Source: JBDSTW01 sp039914705 | GTDB taxonomy: Bacteria; Pseudomonadota; Gammaproteobacteria; SURF-13 | Length of the DNA: 9,452 bases | Assembly (NCBI GenBank): GCA_039914705.1 | Contig: JBDSOT010000109.1 | Coordinates: 1-9,452, forward strand | Direction: 5' to 3' | In this document: piece after piece, positions 9,088 to 9,452 of the stretch | How the letters are laid out: every line of letters begins with the position of its first letter | Numbering within the stretch: the first letter of the stretch is position 1 | Notes under the pieces: generated by a model | What the model was told of the DNA's origin: nothing | The model's database searches: none | What the model saw: the letters and a program-made list of their open reading frames with translations, nothing else | Position numbers and translations under genes: made by a program

Positions 9088-9381
9088 ATGGCAAACGATA
9101 TAACAGGTGTTGCATTAGGCATGATTGAAACGCGCGGGCTGGTGGCGGCGATAGAGGCTGCAGACGCCATGACCAAGGCGGCAGAGGTGCGGCTTATCGG
9201 CCGCCAATTCGTCGGCGGCGGTTATGTCACGGTACTGGTGCGTGGCGAGACCGGTGCGGTGAACGCGGCGGTGCGCGCCGGCGCGGATGCGTGCGAGCGC
9301 GTGGGTGACGGCCTGGTGGCCGCGCACATCATCGCGCGCGTGCACGGCGAGGTGGAGCAGATCCTGCCCACAGGTGTCTAG
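9088..9381 (+). CDS. csoS1: Carboxysome major shell hexamer protein CsoS1 (BMC-H)
   Basis: This 97-residue single-BMC-domain protein forms the hexagonal tiles of the shell facets. The sequence from DITGVALGMIETRGLV through RQFVGGGYVTVLVRGETGAV to AHIIARVHGEVEQILP is nearly identical to Halothiobacillus CsoS1A/C; the pore loop FVGGG is at residues 41-45. Two in-frame ATGs compete: 9082 is only 1 nt from AGAGGA, while 9088 is 7 nt away and gives MANDITG, the expected N-terminus, so 9088 is chosen. It follows csoS4B after 92 bp and is followed by a strong hairpin and probably a second copy. Confidence 0.96.
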   Translation: MANDITGVALGMIETRGLVAAIEAADAMTKAAEVRLIGRQFVGGGYVTVLVRGETGAVNAAVRAGADACERVGDGLVAAHIIARVHGEVEQILPTGV

Positions 9382-9392
9382 CAACAGAGCGG

Positions 9393-9414
9393 GGTGATGG
9401 CGAGCGCCATCACC
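9393..9414 (+). terminator. Intercistronic hairpin between csoS1 and the next gene
   Basis: GGTGATGG (9393-9400) and CCATCACC (9407-9414) are perfectly complementary, and the CGAGCG between them can add two more pairs. No T-run follows, so it is more likely an RNA-stabilising or processing hairpin that protects the csoS1 message than a true terminator. Confidence 0.5.
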
Positions 9415-9439
9415 GTATTGTGATTCATCAGGAGATTCT

Positions 9440-9452
9440 ATGGCAAAGGCAA
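9440..9452 (+). CDS. Start of the next gene, probably a second csoS1 paralogue (truncated by window end)
   Basis: Only ATG GCA AAG GCA A is visible (Met-Ala-Lys-Ala). AGGAG at 9430-9434 lies 5 nt upstream and supports the start. Tandem csoS1 copies follow one another in cso operons, so a paralogue is the best guess, but four residues cannot prove it. Confidence 0.55.

Overview
This window is an alpha-carboxysome (cso-type CO2-concentrating) locus from a proteobacterial chemoautotroph. All genes lie on the + strand. The coding sequence is GC-rich, and an AT-rich regulatory gap lies upstream of cbbL. The exact taxon cannot be read from the sequence; a gammaproteobacterial or betaproteobacterial sulfur- or ammonia-oxidiser type is my inference from the locus layout.

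Layout. (1) 1-803: 3' part of an SbtA-type Na+/bicarbonate symporter. (2) 814-1104: a small PII-like partner of the SbtB/CPII type. (3) 1105-1322: intergenic region with palindromes, a direct repeat and a probable cbb/cso promoter. (4) 1323-2792 cbbL and 2816-3235 cbbS. (5) 3248-3282: REP-like hairpin. (6) 3321-6734: one continuous 1137-codon ORF whose first ~297 residues are a complete CbbX red-type RuBisCO activase and whose remainder is the CsoS2 scaffold (six M-repeats plus C-terminal domain). (7) 6767-8491 csoSCA, the carboxysomal carbonic anhydrase. (8) 8488-8757 csoS4A and 8732-8995 csoS4B, vertex pentamers. (9) 9088-9381 csoS1, hexameric shell protein, followed at 9440 by the first codons of another gene, probably a second csoS1.

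The central observation is a hybrid carboxysome. Characterised alpha-carboxysomes hold form IA ('green-type') RuBisCO, captured by short helical repeats in the CsoS2 N-terminus. Here the RuBisCO subunits read as form IC 'red-type': the small subunit carries the red-type C-terminal extension, and the large subunit has form IC/ID signature segments. The form IA-binding N-terminus of CsoS2 is absent. In its place, in frame, sits CbbX, the activase specific to red-type RuBisCO. The order cbbL-cbbS-cbbX is that of free-standing red-type operons, and csoS2-csoSCA-csoS4A-csoS4B-csoS1 is that of cso operons, so the locus looks like a precise splice of the two. I infer that cargo capture and activation have been merged into one protein.

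Two signals at the CbbX/CsoS2 junction suggest the fused gene could also give separate products. A run of nine A residues in a -1 slippery frame is followed by a -1-frame stop, which would release a ~320-residue CbbX. An in-frame ATG with a well-placed ribosome binding site would start a ~791-residue CsoS2. The disordered parts of CsoS2 and CsoSCA also share copies of an in-frame, partly palindromic repeat, and GTAG-headed REP-like hairpins lie inside csoSCA, at the csoS4B stop codon and after cbbS.
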